From Actinomadura xylanilytica (GTDB taxonomy: Bacteria; Actinomycetota; Actinomycetes; Streptosporangiales; Streptosporangiaceae), in assembly GCF_030283145.1 (NCBI RefSeq), contig NZ_JASNWE010000002.1, positions 1,364,001 through 1,428,000 of the forward strand: DNA of 64,000 bases, written 5' to 3'. A program made the translations under genes and the position numbers. Below, piece after piece: positions 16,344-27,224 of the stretch. The first letter of the stretch is position 1. Every line of letters starts with the position of its first letter. Below the pieces are notes generated by a model. The model did not search any database. It saw nothing but the letters and a program-made list of their open reading frames with translations, and was not told the DNA's origin.

Positions 16344-17681
16344 ATGGTCGGGTACGTGAACCCGGGCGTGAAGGTGATCACTGTGACTGCTGAGGACGAG
16401 GTCGTCCGGCTCTGCCAGGAGCTGATCCGGATCGATACCAGTAACCCTGGGGACCACTCCGGGCCAGGGGAGCGGGTGGCGGCGGAGTACGTCGCGGAGC
16501 AGCTGGCCGAGGTGGGGGTGGAGTCGCAGATCTTCGAGTCGCACCCGAAGCGGGCGAGCCTGGTGGCGCGGATCGAGGGCGAGGACCGGAGCCGGGACGC
16601 GCTGTTGCTGCACGGGCACCTGGACGTGGTGCCGGCCCGTGCGGAGGACTGGACGCGGGATCCGTTCGGGGGAGAGATCGCAGACGGGTGCGTCTGGGGG
16701 CGCGGGGCCGTCGACATGAAGAACATGGACGCGATGATCCTCGCGGTCGTGCGGAAGCGGCTGCGTGAGGGGCGCAAGCCTCCGCGGGACGTCGTGCTGG
16801 CCTTTCTCGCGGACGAGGAGGCCGGGGGCAAGTGGGGGGCGCGATGGCTCGTGGACGAGAAGCCGGAGCTGTTCGAGGGGTGCACCGAGGCCGTGGGGGA
16901 GGTCGGCGGGTTCAGCCTGACGGTTCCCGGTGATCGGCGGATGTACCTCATCGAGACGGCGGAGAAGGGCATCGCGTGGATGAACCTGACCGCGCGGGGG
17001 ACCGCCGGGCACGGGTCGATGGTGCATCCGGACAACGCGGTGACGGCGCTGGCGGCGGCGGTCGGGCGGCTGGGGTCGCACGAGTTCCCGGTGCAGTTGA
17101 CCAAGACCGTGCGGTCCTTTCTCGAGCGTGCGTGCCTGGCCTACGGGGTGGAGTTCGACCCGGACGATCCAGAGAAATGCCTCGACGAGATCGGGCCGCT
17201 GGCGCGGATGATCGGGGCGACGCTGAGGCACACCCTGAACCCGTCGGTGCTGGAAGCGGGATATAAGGCGAACGTCATTCCGCAGACCGCGACCGCCCAG
17301 GTGGACGGGCGGTTCCTGCCGGGGTACGAGGACGACTTCTTCGCGACCGTGGACGGGCTGCTCGGCCCGGACGTCGAGCGTGGGTTCGTCCACCATGACC
17401 AGGCGCTTGAGGCCGACTACGAGGGTGCCCTGGTGGAGGCCATGGAGGCCGCGCTGCTCTCGGAGGACGCCGGTGCGCTGCCGGTGCCCTACTGCCTGAG
17501 CGGCGGGACGGACGGCAAGTCGTTCGCCCGGCTGGGGATGCGCTGCTACGGATTTGCGCCCTTGCGACTCCCCCCAGAATTGGACTTTTCCGGAATGTTC
17601 CATGGTGTCGACGAGCGCGTCCCGGTGGACGGGCTGCACTTCGGCGTGCGGGTGCTCGACCAATTCCTGGACCGCTCCTGA
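16344..17681 (+). CDS. M20/M25/M40 family metallo-hydrolase (peptidase/deacylase)
   Basis: This is a cytoplasmic di-zinc hydrolase of about 445 residues in the ArgE/DapE/CPG2 group, cleaving N-acyl amino acids or dipeptides. Metal-site motifs are LLLHGHLDVVP (first His and Asp), GRGAVDMKNM (bridging Asp) and FLADEEAGG (the Glu pair). The dimerisation domain carries GTAGHGSMVHPDNAV, and SGGTDGKSF closes the second metal site region. ATG 16344 has GGAGGGG five bases upstream. The gene begins just beyond tRNA-Leu, facing away from it, and marks the return to core-type sequence. The substrate is not predictable. Confidence 0.92.
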   Translation: MVGYVNPGVKVITVTAEDEVVRLCQELIRIDTSNPGDHSGPGERVAAEYVAEQLAEVGVESQIFESHPKRASLVARIEGEDRSRDALLLHGHLDVVPARAEDWTRDPFGGEIADGCVWGRGAVDMKNMDAMILAVVRKRLREGRKPPRDVVLAFLADEEAGGKWGARWLVDEKPELFEGCTEAVGEVGGFSLTVPGDRRMYLIETAEKGIAWMNLTARGTAGHGSMVHPDNAVTALAAAVGRLGSHEFPVQLTKTVRSFLERACLAYGVEFDPDDPEKCLDEIGPLARMIGATLRHTLNPSVLEAGYKANVIPQTATAQVDGRFLPGYEDDFFATVDGLLGPDVERGFVHHDQALEADYEGALVEAMEAALLSEDAGALPVPYCLSGGTDGKSFARLGMRCYGFAPLRLPPELDFSGMFHGVDERVPVDGLHFGVRVLDQFLDRS

Positions 17682-17809
17682 CGTTTTCCACGGATTACCG
17701 TCGCATGTGCGATCCGTGGTGCTACGGTCACTATCCGTAGAGGGCGACTCGGGTCGTTCTCTGGGTCCCCGTCCGGGGGCGGACGGGGATCGTGGCGGAG
17801 GGCAGTCGA

Positions 17810-18547
17810 GTGGCAGGTACGGCATGCGCGGGTGTGGTGCCCGTCCCGCTGCGCCGTGCCGTCGCCGGCCGGACGATCCGCCGGATCCTGGTGATCGTCG
17901 GCCTGATCGCGGCGGGCTGGCTGCTCGGCGGCGCCGCGCAGGCGTGCGCCGCCGAACAGCCCGCCCCCGCCGATGTCGTGAAGGGCGCGACCGTGCTGAA
18001 CGGCACGGTCCGCGCCGCCCGGAACGTCGTCCTGCCCGGTGCCCGCAAGGGCATCCGCGGTGTGGTCGTGAAGCCCCGCACGGTCGCGCCGCCGCCTGAG
18101 AGCGGCGGCGCCGGGGCCCCTCATGCGGTCTCACCCCCTGAGGAGACCGTGCGCAAACGCGTGCGGGCCGTCGCACCGGTGCCCGTCCGGGCAGGACGTG
18201 TTTCCCGGGCTCCGGCGCGTCCCCGATCCGGGACGTCCGCCGAACGTTCGCCAAGAAAGGGCCTGGCGGCGATCGTGGCCCGACCGGGGGCGTCCGAGGG
18301 TGTTCAAGCCCGTTCGGCCCCGAGGCCCGCGCCGGTTCCCCGTGAGCGGGTCCCCGCTCCCGATCCGCATCGGGCCGGGGCGTCCGGACCCGTCGCCGGG
18401 CCTGTTCTGCTCGGCGGCCTCAGTGGCCTGCCCGCCGGCCGGCCCTGGATCCCAGCCCGGCCTCGGCCGGTGCTGCTCCACGCCCCTGGCGCGGTTCCCC
18501 CGGCCGTCCGCACCGCCGCGGACGAGCCCTCCTTCGCCCCTGACTGA
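17810..18547 (+). CDS. Hypothetical exported Pro/Arg/Ala-rich protein
   Basis: The frame from GTG 17810 (GGAGG 7 bases upstream) encodes about 245 residues. An N-terminal basic stretch and membrane segment (RRILVIVGLIAAGWLLGG, then AAQACAA) look like a signal peptide or anchor. The rest is low-complexity Pro/Arg/Ala with no known domain. It precedes the chaplin gene by 157 bases on the same strand, so a cell-surface role is possible. The repetitive basic composition makes it hard to exclude a fortuitous frame; the ribosome site and signal-like start favour a real gene. Confidence 0.55.
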   Translation: MAGTACAGVVPVPLRRAVAGRTIRRILVIVGLIAAGWLLGGAAQACAAEQPAPADVVKGATVLNGTVRAARNVVLPGARKGIRGVVVKPRTVAPPPESGGAGAPHAVSPPEETVRKRVRAVAPVPVRAGRVSRAPARPRSGTSAERSPRKGLAAIVARPGASEGVQARSAPRPAPVPRERVPAPDPHRAGASGPVAGPVLLGGLSGLPAGRPWIPARPRPVLLHAPGAVPPAVRTAADEPSFAPD

Positions 18548-18704
18548 TCACTGATCACAGACCCCGGCGCTGGACCCGTGCGGCTCGGGTCCAGGCCGAG
18601 ACGCGCCGTCCCCCCGACGGCCGTCGCCCCCACGAGATCGGCGCTCCGGCGATCCCGCATCTCTGCACGTCATTCATCACCTATCACCTCCCGAACGGAG
18701 CATC

Positions 18705-20192
18705 ATGCGAACGTGGGTCAAGAGCACCTCCCGTGCCGTCCTGCTCACCGCGGGCTTTGTCGCTCTCGGTGTCACCGCCGTCCCGGCCTCCGCGGCCTTC
18801 GCCGGCACCACCAACGGCGACTCCAGCGTGCTTGGTGGCAACCAGGCCAACCTGCCGATCTCGGCGCCGGTCAACGCCTGCGGCAACTCCGCCACCGTCC
18901 TCGGCAAGGCCGCGGCCGGCTGCGAGGGCGGCGCGGCGGTCCACAAGGGCGGCCACAAGGGTCACAAGGGGCCGAAGGGCAAGCACAAGCCCGGCAAGCA
19001 CAAGCCTGGCAAGCACAAGCCCGGCAAGCACAAGGGCGGTCACGGGGGTGGCGGGCAGTCGACCTCCGGCAAGGCCGGGATCGGTTCCGGCAATCAGGTG
19101 AACGCGCCGGTCAAGGCGCCCGTGAACGCCTGCGGCAACGCGGTCGCGGTCGCAGGGAAGGCGGACGCGGGCTGCAAGGGCGGCTCCGCCGCTCACAGCG
19201 GCCACGGGAAGGCGCCCGGGAAGGGCCACGGAAAGGCGCCCGGGAAGGGCCATGGGAAGGGCGCGCAGCACCACTCTGGTGGGAAGCGGCCTGCCGGGCA
19301 GCAGACCAGCGGGAAGCACGGGATTCTGGCCGGAAACCAGGTGAACGCGCCGATCTCGATCCCCGTGAACGTGTGCGGCAACGCCGTGGCGATCCTCGGC
19401 AAGGCCGTCGCCGGGTGCGAGGGCGGGGCCGCGGTCACCGGCGGTGCGCGGCCCGGTGGCCGTCAGGTCACCTCCGGGGCGTTCAGCGTGCTCGGCGGCA
19501 ACCAGGTGAACGCGCCGATCAGCGTTCCCGTCAACGTCTGCGGCAACGCCGTGGCCGTACTGGGCAAGGCGGGCGCGGTCTGCGAGGGCGGCGCGCGGGT
19601 GGCGGGCGGCCACGGTCGCGGCGGTGCCGGCCAGAAGACCTCGGGCGCCCACGGCGTCCTGGCGGGGAATCAGGTGAACGCGCCGATCTCGGTGCCGGTG
19701 AACGTCTGCGGCAACGCGGTGGCGGTCGCCGGTCGCGCCGAGGCCGGGTGCAAGGGCGCGGCCGTGGCCGGACGCCCCGGGCGGCAGCGCGGTGACGCCG
19801 CGAGCCGCGGGCGGGACGGTTCGTCCGCGCGCGTTGGGCGGGGGACGCCCGGACCGGGCGACCTCGGCTCCCTGGCCAAGCTGCCCACGTTGCCCAAGAC
19901 CCCGGTCAAGGTGCTGCCCAAGCTGTCGGAGCGGTCCGCGCCGGCGACCGGGGGCCGGAGCGCCCAGGGTGGACCCGGTACGGACGGGCTGCCGGGGGCC
20001 AAGGTGCTCACCGGGGCCGGTGGGGTGAAGGTCCCCGAGGTGGGGAAGCTCGGTGCGATCAAGCCGGTGGCCGCGGTGGAGCCGCTGGCCGACACCCCCA
20101 AGGCCGGCTCGGTGTGGGGGCTCGGCATGGCCGTGGTGTTCGTGTCGGGGGCGTTCGCGCTGACCCGCAAGGCCCGTCCCGGCCGCAGGTGA
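18705..20192 (+). CDS. Long chaplin-family surface protein with five chaplin domains
   Basis: This 495-residue exported protein has a signal peptide ending in PASAAFA. Five chaplin domains follow, each with the form GNQ.N.P...PVN.CGN...V.G.A...C and a conserved Cys pair. They start near residues 40, 124, 204, 262 and 321. The linkers are rich in Lys/His/Gly (tandem KHKPG units after the first domain) or Gly/Arg. The C-terminus is a Pro/Val linker, LADTPKAG, a membrane helix and RKARPGRR, like the cell-wall sorting tail of long chaplins, but LADTP is not a clean LAxTG sortase site. Chaplins assemble into amyloid-like fibres that make aerial hyphae and spores hydrophobic. Streptomyces long chaplins usually have two domains, so five is notable. 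Confidence 0.9.
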   Translation: MRTWVKSTSRAVLLTAGFVALGVTAVPASAAFAGTTNGDSSVLGGNQANLPISAPVNACGNSATVLGKAAAGCEGGAAVHKGGHKGHKGPKGKHKPGKHKPGKHKPGKHKGGHGGGGQSTSGKAGIGSGNQVNAPVKAPVNACGNAVAVAGKADAGCKGGSAAHSGHGKAPGKGHGKAPGKGHGKGAQHHSGGKRPAGQQTSGKHGILAGNQVNAPISIPVNVCGNAVAILGKAVAGCEGGAAVTGGARPGGRQVTSGAFSVLGGNQVNAPISVPVNVCGNAVAVLGKAGAVCEGGARVAGGHGRGGAGQKTSGAHGVLAGNQVNAPISVPVNVCGNAVAVAGRAEAGCKGAAVAGRPGRQRGDAASRGRDGSSARVGRGTPGPGDLGSLAKLPTLPKTPVKVLPKLSERSAPATGGRSAQGGPGTDGLPGAKVLTGAGGVKVPEVGKLGAIKPVAAVEPLADTPKAGSVWGLGMAVVFVSGAFALTRKARPGRR

Positions 20193-20317
20193 GCTAGGGG
20201 CCGGTTCCGCCGGCCTCGCCCCCGTCCGGCGGGGTGCCGCTTGACCAGGCTGGACGCGCCCGCCACGGCGGTGTGCGGCCCCGCCTTCCGAGCGCCGCCG
20301 GCGGGGGCCCAGGAACG

Positions 20318-20356
20318 CTTTGCCCGTCCCGGAAGCGCGGTCCGGGGCGGGCAAAG
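20318..20356 (+). terminator. Stem-loop terminator downstream of chaplin gene
   Basis: A 15-bp inverted repeat (CTTTGCCCGTCCCGG at 20318-20332 and CCGGGGCGGGCAAAG at 20342-20356, one T-G pair) has a 9-base loop, 126 bases after the chaplin stop. No long T tract follows on either strand, so it may act on both converging transcripts. Confidence 0.6.
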
Positions 20357-20442
20357 CTCTATGCAAGGCGGTTATGATTACGGCACGTCATAAATCTCGT
20401 ACGTAGTGCTACGCTCCGGCCGGGGAAGCGGGGCGGGCGACG

Positions 20443-20637
20443 TCAGAAGGTACGGATCTGGCGGATGATCTTGCGCCGGAGTTGGATTCGGCGGCTACCG
20501 TCGGGGTAGAGCCGCAATCGATCGAGCTCCCAGCCGCCGTGCTCGGCGTGCTCGGTCATGATCTGCCGGGCGGTGTCACGGGTGGTGCCGCGCGGCAGTC
20601 GCAGGACGAGGTAGGTGTACTGCGCCATCGTGACCAT
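20443..20637 (-). CDS. DUF5703 family protein
   Basis: This small basic protein (about 64 residues from ATG 20637) has the family pattern AQYTYLVLRLPRGTTRDTAR, then TEHAEHGGWELDRLRLYPDG and a basic tail RRKIIRQIR. The family is widespread in actinobacteria and has no known function. The ATG at 20637 has GGGAGG ten bases upstream; ATG 20628 is an alternative. The frame extends further upstream, but that part is low-complexity and not conserved in the family. Confidence 0.8.
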   Translation of the reverse strand: MVTMAQYTYLVLRLPRGTTRDTARQIMTEHAEHGGWELDRLRLYPDGSRRIQLRRKIIRQIRTF

Positions 20638-20849
20638 TATGGCCTGGCCTCCCGGCGGCCGGGGATCGTACGGTGGCGGCCTTGTGTCCCGGTCCCGAGG
20701 GTGACGTGTCATCCTGTCGGAGGTTCACCGTGGTGGACGGTGACGGCCGACGGGGGCGGGCCAGACCGCGGACGCGGGCATGAACGCGTCGTCGTGCAAC
20801 GTTGTACGAAGCTCGGGTAAGAAGACCAGACTGCGAGGTTGGAGCGACT

Positions 20850-23582
<2,733 letters not shown>

Positions 23583-23610
23583 GGACAACTACGCCGATAC
23601 CCTGACCGAC

Positions 23611-25686
23611 ATGACCAGAACGGACGCCACCCGGCCGCACCCCGCCGCGCCGCCGGGCGTTTCGTCGAACAGGCCCTCCAGGCGGCTGTGGCTGGTGCTC
23701 TCGCTGTCCGGCCTCGGCCACTGGCTGAGCGTCGCGGCGCTCACCGCGATGGCCGGCGTGCTCACCCAGGACGACGCGATGGCCGGCCGCGCGCAGGCCG
23801 TCGGCGGCGTGCTGGTCCTGATGCTGCTGCCGGCGGTGCTGCTGGCGCCGCTGGCGGGCCCGGTCACCGCCCGGCTCGACCGGCGGCTGACCATGCTCGT
23901 CGCCGATCTGCTGCGGTTCGCGCTGGTGGTGTCGGTGCCGCTGGTCGACATGCTGCCGTGGACGCTCGGGGTCGCGTTCCTGGTCGCCTGCCTGACGCTG
24001 CTGTGGGTGCCGGCCGCGGGCGCGTCGGTGCCAGCGCTGGCGCCCGCGGAACGGCGGGCCGAGGCCGGCCGGTCGGCGCTGCGCGGCGTGTCCGGGGCGG
24101 CGCCGGTCGCGGCCGTGCTGTTCACCGTGCTGGCGCTGCTCGGCGACACGCTGGCCGGTACCGAGCGCCGGGCCGATCTCGCGCTGTACGTCACCGCCGC
24201 GGTCTTCCTCGTCGCCGGTGCCGCGGTCGCGCTGCTGCGCGGCCTGCCCGGCCCGGGGCCGGACGGGTTCCCGGTCCCGGCGCCCTTGAAGCTGATCGTC
24301 CGGGGGCCGCGCACCGCCGCCGGCGCGCCGGCCGCGCGCGGCCTCGGCCTCGCGATCACCGGCGTCGCGCTCGCGGCCGGCGCGGTCGTCGCGGTCGCCC
24401 GGGTGTACGCCCGCGACCTCGGCGGCGGCGACGCCGGTTACGGCTGCGTCCTCGCCGGGCTCGCGGTCGGGCTGCCGTTCGGGCTGTTCCTCGGCCCGCG
24501 CGTGCTCGGCCCGTTCAGCCGCCGCCGCCTGCTCGGGCTGACGGTCGTGGCGACGGCGCTGGCGCTGGTCCTGGTCTCGCTGGTGCACAACCTGGTCGTG
24601 GTGGTGTTCGTGACCGCGTTCCTCGGCGTCGCCGCCGGGGCCGCCTGGTCGACCGCGTCCGCGGCGCTCCTGCCGGGCGACGACGCCGAGGACGAGAGCG
24701 CGTTCGCGTACCTGCGGTCGGTGGCGCTGGTCGCCGTCCTGGTCGCGTTCGCCGCCGTGCCGCCGCTGGCCGGGGTGCTCGGCACGCACCGGATCAAGGT
24801 CGGCGACGGCTCCTACACCTTCGGCGGCGCGGGCGCGGCGCTCCTCATCGTCGCCGTGGTCGCGCTGGTCGCGGGCCTGCTCGCGTACCGGCGGCTGGAC
24901 GACCGGCGCGGCGTCCCGCTGCTCCCCGACCTCGCCGCCGCGCTCCAGGGGCAGGTGTACGTCCCGCCCGCCGAGGCCGAGGCCGAGGCCGCCGCGACGC
25001 CGGTCAAGCGCGAGCGCGGCGTGTTCGTCGCGTTCGAGGGCGGCGAGGGCGCGGGCAAGACCACCCAGGCGCGGCTCGCCGCGATCTGGCTGCGCGACCA
25101 CGGCTACGACGTGGTCACCACGCACGAGCCGGGCGCCACCAAGATCGGAATGCGGCTGCGCGCGATGCTGCTCGACCGCGACACCACCGGGCTGTCCACC
25201 CGCGCCGAGACGCTGCTGTACGCCGCCGACCGCGCCGACCACGTCGCCAACGTGATCCGGCCCGCGATGGACCGCGGCGCCATCGTGGTCAGCGACCGGT
25301 ACGTCGACTCCTCGCTGGCCTACCAGGGTTTCGGCCGGCAGCAGCCGGTCGAGGACATCGCCCGGGTCAACGCGTGGGCCACCGGCGGGCTGATCCCCGA
25401 CCTGACCGTCCTGCTGGAGGTGCCGCCGGAGACCGGTCTCGGCCGGCTCCGCTCGCCGGCCGACCGGATCGAGTCCGAGCCGCAGGAGTTCCACGAGCGG
25501 GTGCGTGAGGGGTTCCGGGCGCTGGCCGAGGCCTACCCGGACCGCTACCTGATCCTCGACGCGGGCCGTTCGCAGGCCGAGCTGAGCCGCGAGATCCAGT
25601 ACCGGATCCGGGAGATCCTGCCCGACCCGATCCCGGCGGGCACCGAGGACGTCACCAGCACCTTCCCCGTCATCACCGACGGCTGA
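23611..25686 (+). CDS. tmk: Thymidylate kinase fused to MFS-like membrane domain
   Basis: This 691-residue protein has about twelve membrane helices of the major facilitator type (residues about 25-430). A full dTMP kinase follows (about 468-680), which phosphorylates dTMP to dTDP. Kinase motifs are FEGGEGAGKTTQARLA (P-loop), HEPGAT, DRYVDSSLAYQG (the DRY segment) and the LID-like RSPADRIESEPQEFHERV. The same fusion is known in actinobacteria, but the transport role of the membrane half has not been defined and may be lost. The order topA, tmk, holB is conserved. The fusion would place dTDP synthesis at the membrane. Confidence 0.92.
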   Translation: MTRTDATRPHPAAPPGVSSNRPSRRLWLVLSLSGLGHWLSVAALTAMAGVLTQDDAMAGRAQAVGGVLVLMLLPAVLLAPLAGPVTARLDRRLTMLVADLLRFALVVSVPLVDMLPWTLGVAFLVACLTLLWVPAAGASVPALAPAERRAEAGRSALRGVSGAAPVAAVLFTVLALLGDTLAGTERRADLALYVTAAVFLVAGAAVALLRGLPGPGPDGFPVPAPLKLIVRGPRTAAGAPAARGLGLAITGVALAAGAVVAVARVYARDLGGGDAGYGCVLAGLAVGLPFGLFLGPRVLGPFSRRRLLGLTVVATALALVLVSLVHNLVVVVFVTAFLGVAAGAAWSTASAALLPGDDAEDESAFAYLRSVALVAVLVAFAAVPPLAGVLGTHRIKVGDGSYTFGGAGAALLIVAVVALVAGLLAYRRLDDRRGVPLLPDLAAALQGQVYVPPAEAEAEAAATPVKRERGVFVAFEGGEGAGKTTQARLAAIWLRDHGYDVVTTHEPGATKIGMRLRAMLLDRDTTGLSTRAETLLYAADRADHVANVIRPAMDRGAIVVSDRYVDSSLAYQGFGRQQPVEDIARVNAWATGGLIPDLTVLLEVPPETGLGRLRSPADRIESEPQEFHERVREGFRALAEAYPDRYLILDAGRSQAELSREIQYRIREILPDPIPAGTEDVTSTFPVITDG

Positions 25687-25802
25687 CCGCCGCCCGGCGG
25701 CGACCCACGGCGCGCCGGCCGCCGGGCGCCCGTGCCGCGGGCGGGCGCGGCCCGGCCGGTGATTCGGGCGGGGGACCGGGCCGGAGGCAATAGCCTGGAC
25801 GC

Positions 25803-26987
25803 ATGAGCGTGTGGGATGACCTGGTGGGGCAGGATCCGGTCGTCGCGCAGCTGCGGTCGGCCGCCGACGGGACCGTGGGCACGGCCACCTCGGCGGGCCG
25901 TCCGGCGGGCGCCCCCGGCGGCAACATGGCGCACGCGTGGCTGTTCACCGGGCCGCCCGGCGCGGGCCGCTCGACCGCCGCGCGGGCCTTCGGCGCCGCC
26001 CTCCAGTGCACCGAGACGCCTCGCGGCTGCGGGCACTGCGCCTCCTGCCACCAGGTCCTCCAGGGCACGCACGCCGACGTGGAGGTGGTGCGTCCCGCCG
26101 GGCTGTCGTACGGCGTGAAGGAGACCCGCGAGCTGGTGCTGCGCGCGTCGTCGTCGCCGAGCGGGGGCCGCTGGCAGATCGTGCTGTTCGAGGACGCCGA
26201 CCGGGCCACCGAGGCCGCCGCCAACGCGCTGCTGAAGGCGATCGAGGAGCCCCCGCCGCGGACGGTCTGGCTGCTGTGCACGCCGTCCCCGGACGACCTG
26301 CTGGTCACCATCAGGTCGCGCTGCCGGCTGGTGACGCTGCGCACGCCGCCGGTCGCGGCCGTCGCCGACGTGCTCGTCCAGCGGGACGGCGTCGACCGCG
26401 ACACCGCCGAGGTCGTGGCGCGCGCGGCGCAGGGCCACATCAGCCGGGCGCGGCGGCTGGCCACCGATCCGGGCGCGCGCCGGGTCCGCGCCGAGGTGAT
26501 GGCGGTGCCGCGCCGGCTGACGTCGGTCGGCCCGGCGGTGCTGGCCGCCGAGACGCTGGTCAAGGCGGCCGAGGCGGAGGCCAAGACGATGGCCGAGGAG
26601 CTCAACGAGACCGAGACGTCGGCGCTGCGGCAGGCGCTCGGCGAGAGCGCCAAGGGACGGATGCCGCGCGGCACCGCCGGGGCGCTGAAGGACCTGGAGG
26701 ACCGGCAGAAGTCCCGCGCGACGCGGGTCAAGCGCGACTCCCTCGACCGGGCGCTGCTCGACCTGGCCTCCTACTACCGCGACGTGCTGACGCTCCAGCT
26801 CGGCGCGGGCGCCGAGCTGGTCAACACCGAGTTGGCGGCCGAGCTGCGCACCGCCGCCGCCCAGGGCCCGCCCGAGGGCACCCTCCGGCGGCTCGACGCG
26901 ATCATGAAGTGCAGGGAGCGGCTGGGCGCCAGCGTCAACCCCCTGCTGGCCGTCGAGGCCCTCACCATGGCCCTGCGCACCGGCTGA
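25803..26987 (+). CDS. holB: DNA polymerase III subunit delta'
   Basis: This 394-residue clamp-loader subunit belongs to the AAA+ complex that loads the sliding clamp on DNA. It starts MSVWDDLVGQDPVVAQL. A degenerate Walker A GPPGAGRS, with Arg for the usual Lys, suggests it does not hydrolyse ATP, as is usual for delta'. The zinc-binding module is CGHCASC plus an upstream Cys. Other blocks are LFEDADRATEAAANALLKAI, EEPPPRTVWLL and the SRC sensor in TIRSRCRLV. The stop codon lies inside a 21-bp tandem repeat that continues downstream. Confidence 0.93.
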   Translation: MSVWDDLVGQDPVVAQLRSAADGTVGTATSAGRPAGAPGGNMAHAWLFTGPPGAGRSTAARAFGAALQCTETPRGCGHCASCHQVLQGTHADVEVVRPAGLSYGVKETRELVLRASSSPSGGRWQIVLFEDADRATEAAANALLKAIEEPPPRTVWLLCTPSPDDLLVTIRSRCRLVTLRTPPVAAVADVLVQRDGVDRDTAEVVARAAQGHISRARRLATDPGARRVRAEVMAVPRRLTSVGPAVLAAETLVKAAEAEAKTMAEELNETETSALRQALGESAKGRMPRGTAGALKDLEDRQKSRATRVKRDSLDRALLDLASYYRDVLTLQLGAGAELVNTELAAELRTAAAQGPPEGTLRRLDAIMKCRERLGASVNPLLAVEALTMALRTG

Positions 26988-27064
26988 CCGTCCCCGCCCG
27001 CCGGCTGGCCGTCCCCGCGCAGCGGCTGACCATCCCCGCCCGCCGGCCGGCCGTCCTGTGCCGG
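26981..27064 (+). repeat. 21-bp tandem repeat spanning the holB stop
   Basis: Four units of CGGCTGACCGTCCCCGCCCGC type start at 26981, 27002, 27023 and 27044; the first contains the holB stop TGA and the last is degenerate. The period is exactly 21 bases. Confidence 0.85.
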
Positions 27065-27224
27065 CCGGCGTCCCGGCACGTCGGCTGACCGTCCCGCGAG
27101 TGCCGTCCTAACGCAAAATGCCCCATTTCGTTATTTACTCGTTCGCTCGCCTCGACAACAACTCCCGTACCGTCGCGAGGGTTGAGCCCAAAATCGGGCA
27201 TTCCCCCCATGCAGGAGGTGTGCA

